Source: JABSSA01 sp039975755 (lineage in GTDB: Bacteria > Pseudomonadota > Alphaproteobacteria > Rhodobacterales > Rhodobacteraceae). Taken from it: a stretch of DNA of 64,000 nt. The notes below the pieces were generated by a model that was given only the letters and a program-made list of their open reading frames with translations, searched no databases and had not been told where the DNA came from. Of the stretch, positions 33,843 to 43,652 are shown in pieces; the first letter of the stretch is position 1, and each line of letters starts with the position of its first letter. Both the position numbers and the translations under genes were made by a program. The DNA is taken from the NCBI GenBank assembly GCA_039975755.1, contig JBDWGM010000043.1:1-64000 (forward strand), written 5' to 3'.

Positions 33843-35771
33843 ATGACGCATAAACCCGAGACACCGATGCTTGACCAAATCCAGCGACCAGCGGATTTGA
33901 AGCACCTAAGCGATCAGCAGCTTGAACAAGTCGCTCAAGAATTGCGGGCCGAAACCGTTTCGGCTGTGTCTGAAACAGGTGGGCATCTTGGTGCGGGTCT
34001 GGGCGTTGTTGAACTGACTGTCGCTTTGCACGCGGTTTTTGACACACCCAAAGACAAGGTCATTTGGGATGTCAGCCACCAGTGTTATCCGCATAAAATC
34101 CTGACTGAACGCCGCGAACGCATTCGCACATTACGCCAAAAGGACGGCCTGAGCGGTTTCACCAAACGCAGCGAAAGCCCCTATGATCCGTTTGGCGCCG
34201 CGCATAGTTCGACGTCGATTTCCGCAGCTCTTGGATTTGCAGTTGCGCGTGATCTGGGCGGCAATCCACCTGAAGGCATCGGGGATTGCATCGCCGTGAT
34301 TGGTGATGGATCAATGAGCGCGGGCATGGCGTTTGAGGCGATGAACAACGCTGGTCACCTCAAAAAACGCATGATCGTCATTCTGAACGACAATGAGATG
34401 TCGATTGCGCCACCTGTCGGGGCCATGTCGTCTTATCTGTCGCGTCTCTATGCAGAAGAACCGTTTCAAGAATTGAAAGCCGCCGCCAAGGGGGCGGTCA
34501 GCCTGTTGCCCGAACCGTTCCGCGAAGGTGCAAAGCGCGCCAAAGACATGCTGAAAGGTATGGCTGTAGGCGGCACTTTGTTCGAAGAGCTTGGGTTTTC
34601 CTATTTAGGGCCAATTGACGGGCATGATTTAGATCAGCTGTTGCCTGTATTGCGCACCGTAAAGGACCGCGCAACGGGTCCGATCCTGATCCATGTATTG
34701 ACCAAAAAGGGCAAAGGATACGCACCCGCCGAGCAAGCCCGCGACAAAGGACACGCGACAGCCAAATTCGACGTGATTACTGGTAAGCAGAAAAAGTCGC
34801 CGTCTAACGCGCCCAGCTATACCAGCGTGTTTGCCGATTATTTGCTGAAAGAAGCGGCCAAAGACGACAAGGTTTGTGCGATCACAGCAGCGATGCCGGA
34901 TGGTACGGGTTTGAACCTGTTTGCCGAACGGTATCCAAGTCGCTGTTTTGATGTCGGTATCGCGGAACAGCATGGCGTGACCTTTTCCGCAGGCCTTGCC
35001 GCCGGTGGGATGAAACCGTTTTGCACCATGTATTCTACGTTCCTGCAGCGTGGTTACGATCAGGTTGTGCATGATGTGGCCATTCAACGGTTGCCTGTGC
35101 GGTTTGCGATTGATCGCGCTGGATTGGTTGGGGCTGACGGCGCGACACATGCGGGCAGTTACGATGTGGCGTATTTGGCCAATCTTCCGGGCTTTGTGGT
35201 TATGGCCGCCGCGGATGAAGCAGAGCTTGCGCGGATGGTGGCAACAGCCACTGCCCATGATAACGGTCCAATCGCGTTCCGGTTTCCGCGGGGCGAAGGG
35301 ACTGGGTGCGAATTGCCCGAAAACCCAGAGCCTTTAGAAATCGGCAAAGGGCGCATAATCCAGGATGGCAAACGGGTCGCGATCTTGTCTTTTGGCACAC
35401 GATTAAGCGAAGTCCAAAAGGCTGCGGAAAATTTAGCGGTAAAGGGGATTACACCCACTATCGCAGATGCGCGATTTGCCAAACCATTGGATCAAGATTT
35501 GATCCTGAAACTCGCCGCTGACCATGATGCGTTGATCACAATCGAAGAAGGCGCGATTGGCGGCTTTGGCAGCCATGTTGCGCAATTGCTTGCAGAAGAA
35601 GGTGTGTTCGATAACGGATTGATCTATCGGTCTATGGTGTTGCCAGATATCTTTATCGACCAGGCAAACCCGGCAGATATGTATGCTGTCGCCAAGCTGA
35701 ATGCCGAAGATATCGAAACCAAGGTTCTGAATGCATTGGGGATTGCGGATCTGTCAAAAGCGCGCGCTTGA
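33843..35771 (+). CDS. dxs: 1-deoxy-D-xylulose-5-phosphate synthase
   Basis: The first enzyme of the MEP isoprenoid pathway, joining pyruvate and glyceraldehyde 3-phosphate with thiamine diphosphate. The 642-residue protein has SETGGHLGAGLGVVELTVAL, the TPP motif GDGSMSAGMAFEAMNNAG...LNDNEM, YLGPIDGHD and, in the second domain, DVGIAEQHGVTFSAGLA with the catalytic glutamate. ATG 33843 is chosen; the frame extends to 33696 inside ispA but without conservation. It is the last gene of the operon and its stop is nine bases from the convergent tamB stop. Confidence 0.97.
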   Translation: MTHKPETPMLDQIQRPADLKHLSDQQLEQVAQELRAETVSAVSETGGHLGAGLGVVELTVALHAVFDTPKDKVIWDVSHQCYPHKILTERRERIRTLRQKDGLSGFTKRSESPYDPFGAAHSSTSISAALGFAVARDLGGNPPEGIGDCIAVIGDGSMSAGMAFEAMNNAGHLKKRMIVILNDNEMSIAPPVGAMSSYLSRLYAEEPFQELKAAAKGAVSLLPEPFREGAKRAKDMLKGMAVGGTLFEELGFSYLGPIDGHDLDQLLPVLRTVKDRATGPILIHVLTKKGKGYAPAEQARDKGHATAKFDVITGKQKKSPSNAPSYTSVFADYLLKEAAKDDKVCAITAAMPDGTGLNLFAERYPSRCFDVGIAEQHGVTFSAGLAAGGMKPFCTMYSTFLQRGYDQVVHDVAIQRLPVRFAIDRAGLVGADGATHAGSYDVAYLANLPGFVVMAAADEAELARMVATATAHDNGPIAFRFPRGEGTGCELPENPEPLEIGKGRIIQDGKRVAILSFGTRLSEVQKAAENLAVKGITPTIADARFAKPLDQDLILKLAADHDALITIEEGAIGGFGSHVAQLLAEEGVFDNGLIYRSMVLPDIFIDQANPADMYAVAKLNAEDIETKVLNALGIADLSKARA

Positions 35772-35779
35772 AACAGGGC

Positions 35780-38700
35780 CTAATAGTCTTTTTCCCAGAA
35801 TATTCCGACACTGGTATTGCCAAATACGTCAGCTGAGCCTCGGATTGTGGTCGTGTCCCCGACATCCAAATTCAGGTTGAGCTGTGTATTACCGCCCGCG
35901 CCTATCTCAACTTCGGTATAGACGTTGTCCGTTATGTATTCCCCGATGGCCAATTCCGCTTCGCCGGTTGTTTCGTCTGTGCGAAAGTCCAAATCGTCAA
36001 ACCCAAGTTGACGTCGTGTGTTGTCCAATACGCCTGGACCGCCTTTGCCTGCCAATTGCGCAAGCGACGATATCAGACGGGCGACTTGGAACGGTGACAG
36101 GTTCGCAGAGCTTCGCCCAAACAGCAGACGCGCCAAAACTTCGTCTTCGGGCAATTCGGGTACAGACGAAAATTCAAGGCTGGGTGAATCCGCTGGGCCA
36201 CTTAGGATGATCCGTGCCAGAACGTCGTCGCTTTGGGATTCGGCAACGATGCGCAGTCGCGGAACCAAACGCCCGGCTAAGGAGATTGTCCCTTCGGTCA
36301 AATTCAGGCGCTGCCCAAGCAGACTTAATCGCCCTCGTCGCAATTCAAATTGGCCAACTGGGTTCGGGTTAGCGACGCTTCCCGTGACGCGCAAACCCCC
36401 GCCAAATTCCGCGTCCAATCCACGCCCGCGCACAAATATAGGATCCAATGAGGTGATCGCGACATCCAAAAAGACATCGGGACCAGCAGACCCCTGGACG
36501 TCTGTTTGATTTGAAAGACCGGCGTGGTTCAATGTTTGGCGCGCCCGCGTCGGTATCCCCAAATGGGTGATGTCCGGGATGGTTTCGGCCCCACCAAGCC
36601 CAGTATCGGGGACGCGAATTTCCAGCTTACCCAGTTGCAATGCACCGCTTAAGGTCAATCTTTGGCTTGCAGGACCGCGCAAGGCGAGATCAGAGAACAA
36701 TTGCGTGCTTAGGACATCTTCAAACCGGTAGGTGACCTGTTGCAATTGCACGCGCAAATCGGTCTGGAACGGAGATTGCAGCCCAATTGTACCATTCGCG
36801 GAGAGTGATCCACCATTCAGCGTTCCAGTACTGGTGATGGCAGCACGGCCATTGGACAATTGAACATTTGCACTGAGAGGCGAAATCGTAATGCCCAAAT
36901 CTGGATCAGAAAACCGTGCGGCTTGCGTGTTTATTTGACCGGACAGGCCGTTAAGCTGTTGGTCCGGTATGATGTTCACATCGAAATTGGCCACACCAGA
37001 CAAGGCGCGATTGCCGATAAACGGACCTGCAAGCCCAAGCGGCAGCGATCCTCTTGCCGAAATAGCGCCTCCTGACAAAGGTCCCGACACATTGGCACGT
37101 GCACCGGTGTCAGTTTCCACAGTAGCGGTAATGCGTGGATCGCTGGAAATAGTGTCCAACCGACCCTGCAGGCGCATTCCACCCGTCAGTCCAGTTGCGA
37201 ATTGACCAATGTTGTTCAACCGCGCATTAAAATCCAACGTCCCATCATCGGGGCCCAAAGTGCCGGATGTATCCGCGACCAAGCCAAAAGACGTCTCTAA
37301 CCGGCCATTGATGGCCCGCGTTGCATAGATGTCTGACAGGGCCATTTTAAGATCAGCAGACCCTGAAAGTGTCGGAATAAATCGGGCCAGATTGCTGACC
37401 CGTGCATCCAAGTCGATTGCGTTATCAGTTTCGCCCAATGTTCCGGCCAGATTTGCCTTAACGCCAAGGTCACTGTTTAAAGAAACCGCAACCCGGCGGG
37501 ACGAATACGGATCATCAAGGCGCCCGTTTAGTGTGATTGGTCCCGATAATTCCGGCGTAATGCGCCGCGCATCCGCAAGGCGCGCATCAAAGGTCAAAGA
37601 TCCATCTGTCTCGGAAAGAGTGCCTTGAGCTTGAACCTGAACTTCGGGATTGTTCAGGGTCAATTGGTTGATCCGCGTCCCGTTTGTGTCTCGTTCGACA
37701 TTCATTTGAAAGTCGGTTCTCGGTTGGATCAATGGTGCAATTTGCGCGTTTGCGATATCTAAAGACTGCGTTGTGCCTGTTAGCGTCAAAGACAGATCAC
37801 CGCCGGGCAGTTCGGTTTCAGCGGTTAAGGCCGCGCTAAGTGCGCCAGATTTCAAGGGCGATGCGATGTCGGAAAACGGGGCAAGGTCAGCAACATCAAG
37901 CGATGTGTCAATGACAGCGCGGATACGACCGTCAATGGGTTCAAACCGTGCATTTCCGGACATTTGGGCCGTGGAAGTACTGGCGTCCAATTCATCCAAT
38001 CTGATTTCGCCGGAGTCACTTGCTGATAGTTTTGTTTTGATACGCGCTGTTGGTCCCACTGCTTTCGACAGGGCAGGGTCAGTGAATTGGATTCCGGCCA
38101 TATCGGCCTGTAACAGGCCAGAAAAAGGCAATGCTTCATCAGGCAACAGTTGACCGGAGCCTTTCAAAGCAATCGATTGAACAGTGACATCGCCGGCATC
38201 CAACGCATCCACATTTGCGGCCAAATTCCAATCGGAACTGACCGCGTCATCAAAGGTTAACCTCAGATCAGCACCTGACACATTGACATCTGTTCCGGGT
38301 AGGCGAATGCGATCTGCGCCTTCAAGCGCCCCATCCAATTCAAAGAACACAGGCGTGCCAGTTGCATCAATACGGACTGCGCCCTTTAGGCGTGCTTGAT
38401 CAGTTGCGATTTGCAGTTCACTTAAATCCACTCCGCCGTCGGGCAGTGTTTCGCCTTGTGCGATCAACGCCGTCCGTGGGCCAAAGAACGCGCGCGTGTC
38501 CGCGGTAAGTAATGGGCGGATGTCGCCGCTTATGTCTGCAGAAAACTGACGCGTGTCATTCGTTTGTCCGGACAATGTGATGTCACCCGACAATCGTTTG
38601 TCGCCATCGGTTTCCAAAAGGACGTCTGCCGAAAATGAATCCAGTTGCCCTGAACCATCGACGTTCAGTCGCAAGGACGGAGAATCCGGCAAGCCCAACG

Positions 38701-39316
38701 CCCGCACAACAAGACCGTTCTTTGGTTCCGAAATGTCTAACCTGGCGCGCAAAACCTCTGAGTCAGGGTCGAAACTCATATCAATCATCGCACGACTGTC
38801 GATGCCATCTGTCCGCTCTGCATCAAATCGCAGTTGCGCCGCACCGCTATCCAAACTGGCGCGTGCAGTGACGGACAACGTCACCATTTCGCCCAGAATG
38901 TCGGGCATCAGTTTTAATTCCCTGATGGCGAATTCGGCGATATCGACGGTGACTGGTAGGTCGGGTATGCGGAAACCAGATGCTTGGGGCGACGGAGTTG
39001 CGGGCTCTGTCACGGGAAGGCGGTTGATTACGATACTGGCCGCGCTGAGTTCCTGAATTTCCAACCGACCTCGCAGCAAAGCCCCTCGGTTCCAATCCAG
39101 CACAGCGCCTTCCATGCGCAGCCACACGCCGTCATCATCGGCAATCGTCAGCAATTCTATGGTTGCGCGTGCAGATAGGGCGCCGCTGAATTCGGTGACT
39201 TCAACCGTGCGACCGGGCCCTGACAAACTGTCTTCTATCAAACCAGCGACCAGTGCGTTTTGCGCCTGCGCTGCGAATGGCAGCAATAGTGCCAATATTA
39301 GCGCTATAATCCGCAT
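35780..39316 (-). CDS. tamB: Translocation and assembly module TamB (DUF490)
   Basis: A 1178-residue inner-membrane-anchored protein that spans the periplasm. It has an N-terminal signal anchor (MRIIALILALLLPFAAQA), then long repetitive beta-rich sequence with recurring LSG.I.LNGRL-like units, and the C-terminal DUF490 signature. That signature includes VRGRGLDAEFGGGLRVTGSV, then RGRLSLLGQRLNLTEGTI and LARLLFGRSSANLSPFQ, ending GNTSVGIFWEKDY. TamB works with TamA in moving outer-membrane proteins or lipids. The start shares a base with the tamA stop. The length is close to the usual 1,200-1,400. Confidence 0.93.
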   Translation of the reverse strand: MRIIALILALLLPFAAQAQNALVAGLIEDSLSGPGRTVEVTEFSGALSARATIELLTIADDDGVWLRMEGAVLDWNRGALLRGRLEIQELSAASIVINRLPVTEPATPSPQASGFRIPDLPVTVDIAEFAIRELKLMPDILGEMVTLSVTARASLDSGAAQLRFDAERTDGIDSRAMIDMSFDPDSEVLRARLDISEPKNGLVVRALGLPDSPSLRLNVDGSGQLDSFSADVLLETDGDKRLSGDITLSGQTNDTRQFSADISGDIRPLLTADTRAFFGPRTALIAQGETLPDGGVDLSELQIATDQARLKGAVRIDATGTPVFFELDGALEGADRIRLPGTDVNVSGADLRLTFDDAVSSDWNLAANVDALDAGDVTVQSIALKGSGQLLPDEALPFSGLLQADMAGIQFTDPALSKAVGPTARIKTKLSASDSGEIRLDELDASTSTAQMSGNARFEPIDGRIRAVIDTSLDVADLAPFSDIASPLKSGALSAALTAETELPGGDLSLTLTGTTQSLDIANAQIAPLIQPRTDFQMNVERDTNGTRINQLTLNNPEVQVQAQGTLSETDGSLTFDARLADARRITPELSGPITLNGRLDDPYSSRRVAVSLNSDLGVKANLAGTLGETDNAIDLDARVSNLARFIPTLSGSADLKMALSDIYATRAINGRLETSFGLVADTSGTLGPDDGTLDFNARLNNIGQFATGLTGGMRLQGRLDTISSDPRITATVETDTGARANVSGPLSGGAISARGSLPLGLAGPFIGNRALSGVANFDVNIIPDQQLNGLSGQINTQAARFSDPDLGITISPLSANVQLSNGRAAITSTGTLNGGSLSANGTIGLQSPFQTDLRVQLQQVTYRFEDVLSTQLFSDLALRGPASQRLTLSGALQLGKLEIRVPDTGLGGAETIPDITHLGIPTRARQTLNHAGLSNQTDVQGSAGPDVFLDVAITSLDPIFVRGRGLDAEFGGGLRVTGSVANPNPVGQFELRRGRLSLLGQRLNLTEGTISLAGRLVPRLRIVAESQSDDVLARIILSGPADSPSLEFSSVPELPEDEVLARLLFGRSSANLSPFQVARLISSLAQLAGKGGPGVLDNTRRQLGFDDLDFRTDETTGEAELAIGEYITDNVYTEVEIGAGGNTQLNLNLDVGDTTTIRGSADVFGNTSVGIFWEKDY

Positions 39317-41097
39317 CAGAACGCTTCTCCGATACCGATGTAGATGTCGAAACCACCATCGTCTTCGCCAGTTAACGGAAAGCCTATGTCGAAACGCAGT
39401 GCGCCCAAACTGGTTTTGTATCTGGCCCCTAACCCAATGCCCGAATGCGATTCACCATCGGAAAAATCGCTGTCTGCTGAAACAAACCCAAAGTCGACAA
39501 ACCCGACGATTCCAATGGTGTTGGTAATGTCTTGCCTAACTTCGGTGGATAGGCCGACAAAGCTGCGTCCACCTGTGCGCCCGTTGGGCAGTTCGACACC
39601 CAAGGATTGAAAATCCTGTCCGCGCACTGTGCCGCCGCCGCCAGAAAAGAACAGCAAACCGGGGGGTGTTTCGCTCAAATCTGACCCTACAACGCTGCCC
39701 AATTGAAGCCGGCCGGCAAACACGGTGCTATCGCGCATGCTGCGATATGCACGCAAGTCACTGGCGATCAGCAGGCCCGTTGCGCTGTCTGATAATCCGA
39801 TAAACGGGGTCAAACTGAGGTTTGCGAAATATCCTTTGGTTGGAGACAATGTATTGTCGCGATTATCGAATTCGGCGTCGGCAAACAACAAAAGATGTTG
39901 AAACGACCGATCCCCAAAAACGTCGGTCACGTCAGAAAAGCGTAGTCCAGCCCCCAAACCCAATGTGAGATAATCGTTCACCTCGCGTTCGCGTCGGATT
40001 GATGCTTCGAATTGTTCCCCGTCATAGGTTTCTTCATCTAATCGGCGGGCCGCAATTTCAAAGATAAGCTGATCATCTGCGCGTCTAAACCCGGGAATTG
40101 TCAATGTGGCCCCGACGGAAAAATCCACGCCGCCTGTGTCCCCGGCGATTCCGTCGATGTCCAAATCAAAGCGTAATCTCTCTGCGCCGCCGAATATGTT
40201 TCGATGCAACCAAAATGCTTCTAAGGACAGGCCGTCTTGGGTAGACAGTTCTGCGCCGAACCCGATGCGCCGGGGTGCCGCATCTTGGACGTTTAGCAAG
40301 ATATCCAGTGTCTGATCAGGGCCTATTGCGTCTGCTTCTTCGACGACAACGGATTGAAACGCTCCGGTATCAATCAAACGCTCTCGTGCGCGTTCCACTT
40401 CGTCAGGGTGGAACGGTTGACTGGTTGGCAGTCCAGCGATTGTGCGTATTCGGCCCGAACGCACAGCCGTATCATTTGGCGTGACCAAGTTGCCAAATCG
40501 AAGCGCGGGACCGGGATCAATGCGGATTGAGGCGTTGATTTCAGCGGTTGTGTGCTGTGCGGAAATAGATTGGTCCGCCACTTGAGCTTTGGCATGCGAA
40601 TTTTCGCGCCACGCGGTGATGGCGTCGCGGGCCGCACGCCGAATTTGTGGTGTCCCAGCAGTTGCGTCGGTCTGGAATTCTGCGGGCAGGCTGACATTGG
40701 GCGGCAGGGGGGCGATACTTGCCTGTCCGAACGTGAAAACACGGCCTGGATCGACCGAGATGCGCACTGGTTCAATATTTGGGTTAGATTCCAGCGCGGA
40801 CAGATTTGCTGCCTCGCGACCGTTGAGGGTAATGGATATATTAGCACCGAAATATCCAGCCTCGTACAAAACAGCCAGCAATCGGGCATAATCGCCCTTG
40901 GCCGAGGCGATCCGGTCGGCGGCTGTGGCATCATCGTCCGGGTTTAAGACGCGGGCTTCTGTTGTCAGGCGTTGAGCTAGATCGGGATTATCGATGGTCA
41001 GAGACAGTTCCGCCCAAGCGGGTCCAATCGCTGCCAACATCGCAAACGCAAAGTGAACCAGCCAAAAGGGCCGTCTTTTTGATGTGTGCAAGGTCAC
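39316..41097 (-). CDS. tamA: Outer-membrane autotransporter assembly factor TamA
   Basis: A BamA-family outer-membrane barrel with N-terminal POTRA domains. From the GTG at 41097 the protein has about 593 residues and begins MTLHTSKRRPFWLVHFAFAM, then AAIGPAWA, a good signal peptide with an upstream AGGA. A GTG at 41160 gives a longer, less signal-like start and is the alternative. POTRA-like repeats follow to about 280, including NVQDAAPRRIGFGAELSTQDG at the barrel entrance. The barrel ends LGARYKTSLGALRFDIGFPL and then YIGIGEAF with a terminal aromatic. It is translated with tamB. Confidence 0.92.
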   Translation of the reverse strand: MTLHTSKRRPFWLVHFAFAMLAAIGPAWAELSLTIDNPDLAQRLTTEARVLNPDDDATAADRIASAKGDYARLLAVLYEAGYFGANISITLNGREAANLSALESNPNIEPVRISVDPGRVFTFGQASIAPLPPNVSLPAEFQTDATAGTPQIRRAARDAITAWRENSHAKAQVADQSISAQHTTAEINASIRIDPGPALRFGNLVTPNDTAVRSGRIRTIAGLPTSQPFHPDEVERARERLIDTGAFQSVVVEEADAIGPDQTLDILLNVQDAAPRRIGFGAELSTQDGLSLEAFWLHRNIFGGAERLRFDLDIDGIAGDTGGVDFSVGATLTIPGFRRADDQLIFEIAARRLDEETYDGEQFEASIRREREVNDYLTLGLGAGLRFSDVTDVFGDRSFQHLLLFADAEFDNRDNTLSPTKGYFANLSLTPFIGLSDSATGLLIASDLRAYRSMRDSTVFAGRLQLGSVVGSDLSETPPGLLFFSGGGGTVRGQDFQSLGVELPNGRTGGRSFVGLSTEVRQDITNTIGIVGFVDFGFVSADSDFSDGESHSGIGLGARYKTSLGALRFDIGFPLTGEDDGGFDIYIGIGEAF

Positions 41098-41203
41098 GTG
41101 GCAGCGTTTCCTGATCGCGGGTCCAGAATAGACACTTGATATCTGATGCCATGCAAACACAAGAAGGTCGAGAGCTGTCGCACAACCAAATGCCGCATTG
41201 GCA

Positions 41204-42148
41204 TCAAACCGGCGTAATCAATCCATTTCCCGCAAAATGCGAGGCTAGATTGGCCAGCATCAATTGGCCCATATCAGCGCGGGTTTCCACAGTTCCGGAT
41301 GCGTGATGAGGTTGCAGCAAGACGTTGTTTAGCTCCAGAAACCTTGGATTGATGTGCGGTTCGCCATCAAAGACGTCCAAGGCGGCGCTTCCCAGTTTAC
41401 CTGTTTCTAATGCGGTCAAAAGGGCGGGTTCGTCCACGTTGGATGCGCGCGAAATGTTGATCAACATGCCATCGGGACCTAGCGCGTTCAGAACAGATGC
41501 ATCCACAATGTGTCGCGTTTTTTCAGAGGCTGCCAAAGTGACAAAAAGGAAATCGCTGTGGGTGGCCAATGATCCGGCATCGCCAAAGAACTGCAGATCA
41601 TGTTCAGTTTGAATTGGCTTAAGATCGCTGTACCCGATCTTCATTCCGAACCCTTGCAATCTGCGGGCAACGGCCATGCCAATACGACCCAAACCAAGAA
41701 TGCCAGCAGACCGGCCAAAAACACGCCTTTGCAGCGGGTAAAGGCCCTTTTGTTTCCATGATCCGTCGCGCACCCATGTTTCTGCGCCGTTCATGCCGCG
41801 CGACAAGGACAACATCATCGCGACGCCCAAATCTGCGACGTCTTCTGTAAGAACGTCCGGGGTATTGGTGACGTGCACATTTTGCGTCCGTGCGGCGGCC
41901 ATGTCCACGCCATCAAATCCGACGCCATAGACAGCGATCAATTCAAGGTTGGGACAAGCGGCAATCAAGGATGCATCTGCACCGATGGACCCACGCGTCG
42001 CAATGGCGCGGATATGAGGTCCGTGTTCGTCCAAGAAAGTTTGTTTATCTGTCGCGCTGAAATAGGCCCGGCAATCATACGCGTCGGTTAGGGCCTGCAT
42101 ATCACCGTCAGGAAATGGGCCCGCAAGCAGGATGATGGGTTTCGACAC
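41204..42148 (-). CDS. D-isomer specific 2-hydroxyacid dehydrogenase
   Basis: A 314-residue NAD(P)-dependent dehydrogenase, probably acting on glyoxylate/hydroxypyruvate-type acids. The Rossmann motif is GILGLGRIGMAVARRLQGFG (about 150-170). The catalytic set is R in INISRASNVDEPAL, E in DVFDGEPHINPRF and H in LQPHHASGTVETR. Note SRAS/N where many members have ARGxxVDE. It starts with GTG at 42148 after AGGGCGGA. It lies 63 bases downstream of urtE on the same strand; a link to urea use is not evident. The substrate is not defined by sequence. Confidence 0.88.
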   Translation of the reverse strand: MSKPIILLAGPFPDGDMQALTDAYDCRAYFSATDKQTFLDEHGPHIRAIATRGSIGADASLIAACPNLELIAVYGVGFDGVDMAAARTQNVHVTNTPDVLTEDVADLGVAMMLSLSRGMNGAETWVRDGSWKQKGLYPLQRRVFGRSAGILGLGRIGMAVARRLQGFGMKIGYSDLKPIQTEHDLQFFGDAGSLATHSDFLFVTLAASEKTRHIVDASVLNALGPDGMLINISRASNVDEPALLTALETGKLGSAALDVFDGEPHINPRFLELNNVLLQPHHASGTVETRADMGQLMLANLASHFAGNGLITPV

Positions 42149-42211
42149 AAGTCCGCCCTTTCACAATCGCAGCCTTTTCAGGCTACGACTGAGAATAGTG
42201 AACGGCAATAG

Positions 42212-42922
42212 TCAGTGAACGGAAACACCGTCTAGCAAAGTTTGGCGTTCGACTTCGTGTTTTGCACCGCTTAGCTTGTTTGTGCCACGTTCCAGCACGA
42301 AAAACCGATCCCCAAGATCGTATGCGAAGTCGAAATACTGTTCGACAAGTATGATGGCCATGTCACCACGGTCGCGCAAATGCGAAATTACACGCCCAAT
42401 TTGTTGGATGATATTGGGCTGAATGCCCTCGGTTGGTTCATCCAACAGCAACACGCGGGGCTTGGCGATCAACGCACGGGCAATGGCCAGCTGTTGCTGT
42501 TGGCCGCCGGACAAATCACCGCCACGGCGATGCAGGAATTCACGCAGGATCGGGAACAGCTCGAACATCTCATCGGGAATGAAATGTTCCGACTTTGGCA
42601 AACAGGCAAAGCCAGTTTCCATGTTTTCACGCACTGTCAGCATTGGAAAGATATCGCGCCCTTGCGGGACATAGCCGATGCCTTTTCGTGCCAATGCATG
42701 TGCCGAGGCTGTTCCGATATCTTCGTCGGCCAATATGTATCGACCACCAGATCGGGGATGCGTCCCAGACAGAGCCTTAAGCAGGCTCGTTTTGCCGACC
42801 CCATTGGTGCCCATGACACAAGTCACTTCGCCTTGTGCCGCAGACATATCTATGCCGTTCAGGATTTGGCTGCCGCCATAGTGCAGCGTCAGACCTTCGG
42901 TTTTGATCAGTTCAGCGCCCAA
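42212..42922 (-). CDS. urtE: Urea ABC transporter ATPase UrtE
   Basis: A 236-residue LivF-type ATPase. Motifs: Walker A GTNGVGKTS, signature LSGGQQQQLAIARAL, Walker B VLLLDEPTEGIQP and H-loop LVEQYFDF. The string TEGIQPNIIQQI is characteristic of UrtE. A TTG at 42922 is used as start: GAGG lies at good spacing and no ATG or GTG is nearer. It overlaps the end of urtD by 11 bases. It is the last gene of the five-gene urea importer. Confidence 0.92.
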   Translation of the reverse strand: MGAELIKTEGLTLHYGGSQILNGIDMSAAQGEVTCVMGTNGVGKTSLLKALSGTHPRSGGRYILADEDIGTASAHALARKGIGYVPQGRDIFPMLTVRENMETGFACLPKSEHFIPDEMFELFPILREFLHRRGGDLSGGQQQQLAIARALIAKPRVLLLDEPTEGIQPNIIQQIGRVISHLRDRGDMAIILVEQYFDFAYDLGDRFFVLERGTNKLSGAKHEVERQTLLDGVSVH

Positions 42923-43652
42923 GATACACCTCGATCACTTTTTCATCCTTTGTGACATGGTCGATCGACCCTTCGGCCAAAACCGATCCTTCGTGAAGTA
43001 CGGTAACCTTGCAATCAAGGCGTCGGACAAATTCCATGTCGTGTTCCACAACCACAACCGCACGCGTTTTTGCAGCCTCGCGCAGAATATCGGTGGTGTG
43101 CTCGCGTTCGGACGGCGTCATTCCCGCGGCAGGTTCATCGACCAACAACAAACGCGGTTCCTGTGCCAACAACATTCCAATCTCGAGCCATTGCTTTTGA
43201 CCGTGGCTTAATTCGCCAGCCTTGCGATGTAGCGCCGGCGACAATCCAATTTCGTCGGCCAGATTCGCCACGCGGTCATGATCTTCGGGCGATGGTTTGA
43301 ACATCAGAACGGCAAAGGGCCCGCGGTTTTTCTTGAGGGCCAACATCAGATTGTCCGCGACGGACTGATCTTCAAAGACAGTGGGGCGTTGGAATTTCCG
43401 ACCGACACCAGCCTGCGCAATCTTTGCTTCGGACATGCGCAGCAAGGACATGCTTTTGTCGCCGTAAACGATGTGGCCTTGGTCGGGGCGCGTCTTGCCG
43501 GTTATGATGTCCATAAAGGTTGTCTTTCCAGCGCCATTGGGCCCGATGACAGCGCGCAGCTCTTTATCGCCGATTTGGAACGACAGATTGTTGATGGCTT
43601 TGAATCCGTCAAAGGAAACAGAAACACCGGACACTTCTAACAATGTGCTCAT
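42912..43652 (-). CDS. urtD: Urea ABC transporter ATPase UrtD
   Basis: A 246-residue LivG-type ATPase. Motifs: Walker A GPNGAGKTT, GVGRKFQRPTVFEDQSVADN (Q-loop region, a UrtD hallmark), signature LSHGQKQWLEIGMLLA with LSHGQ replacing LSGGQ as in other UrtD proteins, Walker B LLLVDEPAAGMTP and H-loop VEHDMEFV. The start is the ATG in an ATGA overlap with urtC, so translation is coupled. Partner of UrtE beneath permeases UrtB/UrtC. Confidence 0.94.
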   Translation of the reverse strand: MSTLLEVSGVSVSFDGFKAINNLSFQIGDKELRAVIGPNGAGKTTFMDIITGKTRPDQGHIVYGDKSMSLLRMSEAKIAQAGVGRKFQRPTVFEDQSVADNLMLALKKNRGPFAVLMFKPSPEDHDRVANLADEIGLSPALHRKAGELSHGQKQWLEIGMLLAQEPRLLLVDEPAAGMTPSEREHTTDILREAAKTRAVVVVEHDMEFVRRLDCKVTVLHEGSVLAEGSIDHVTKDEKVIEVYLGR

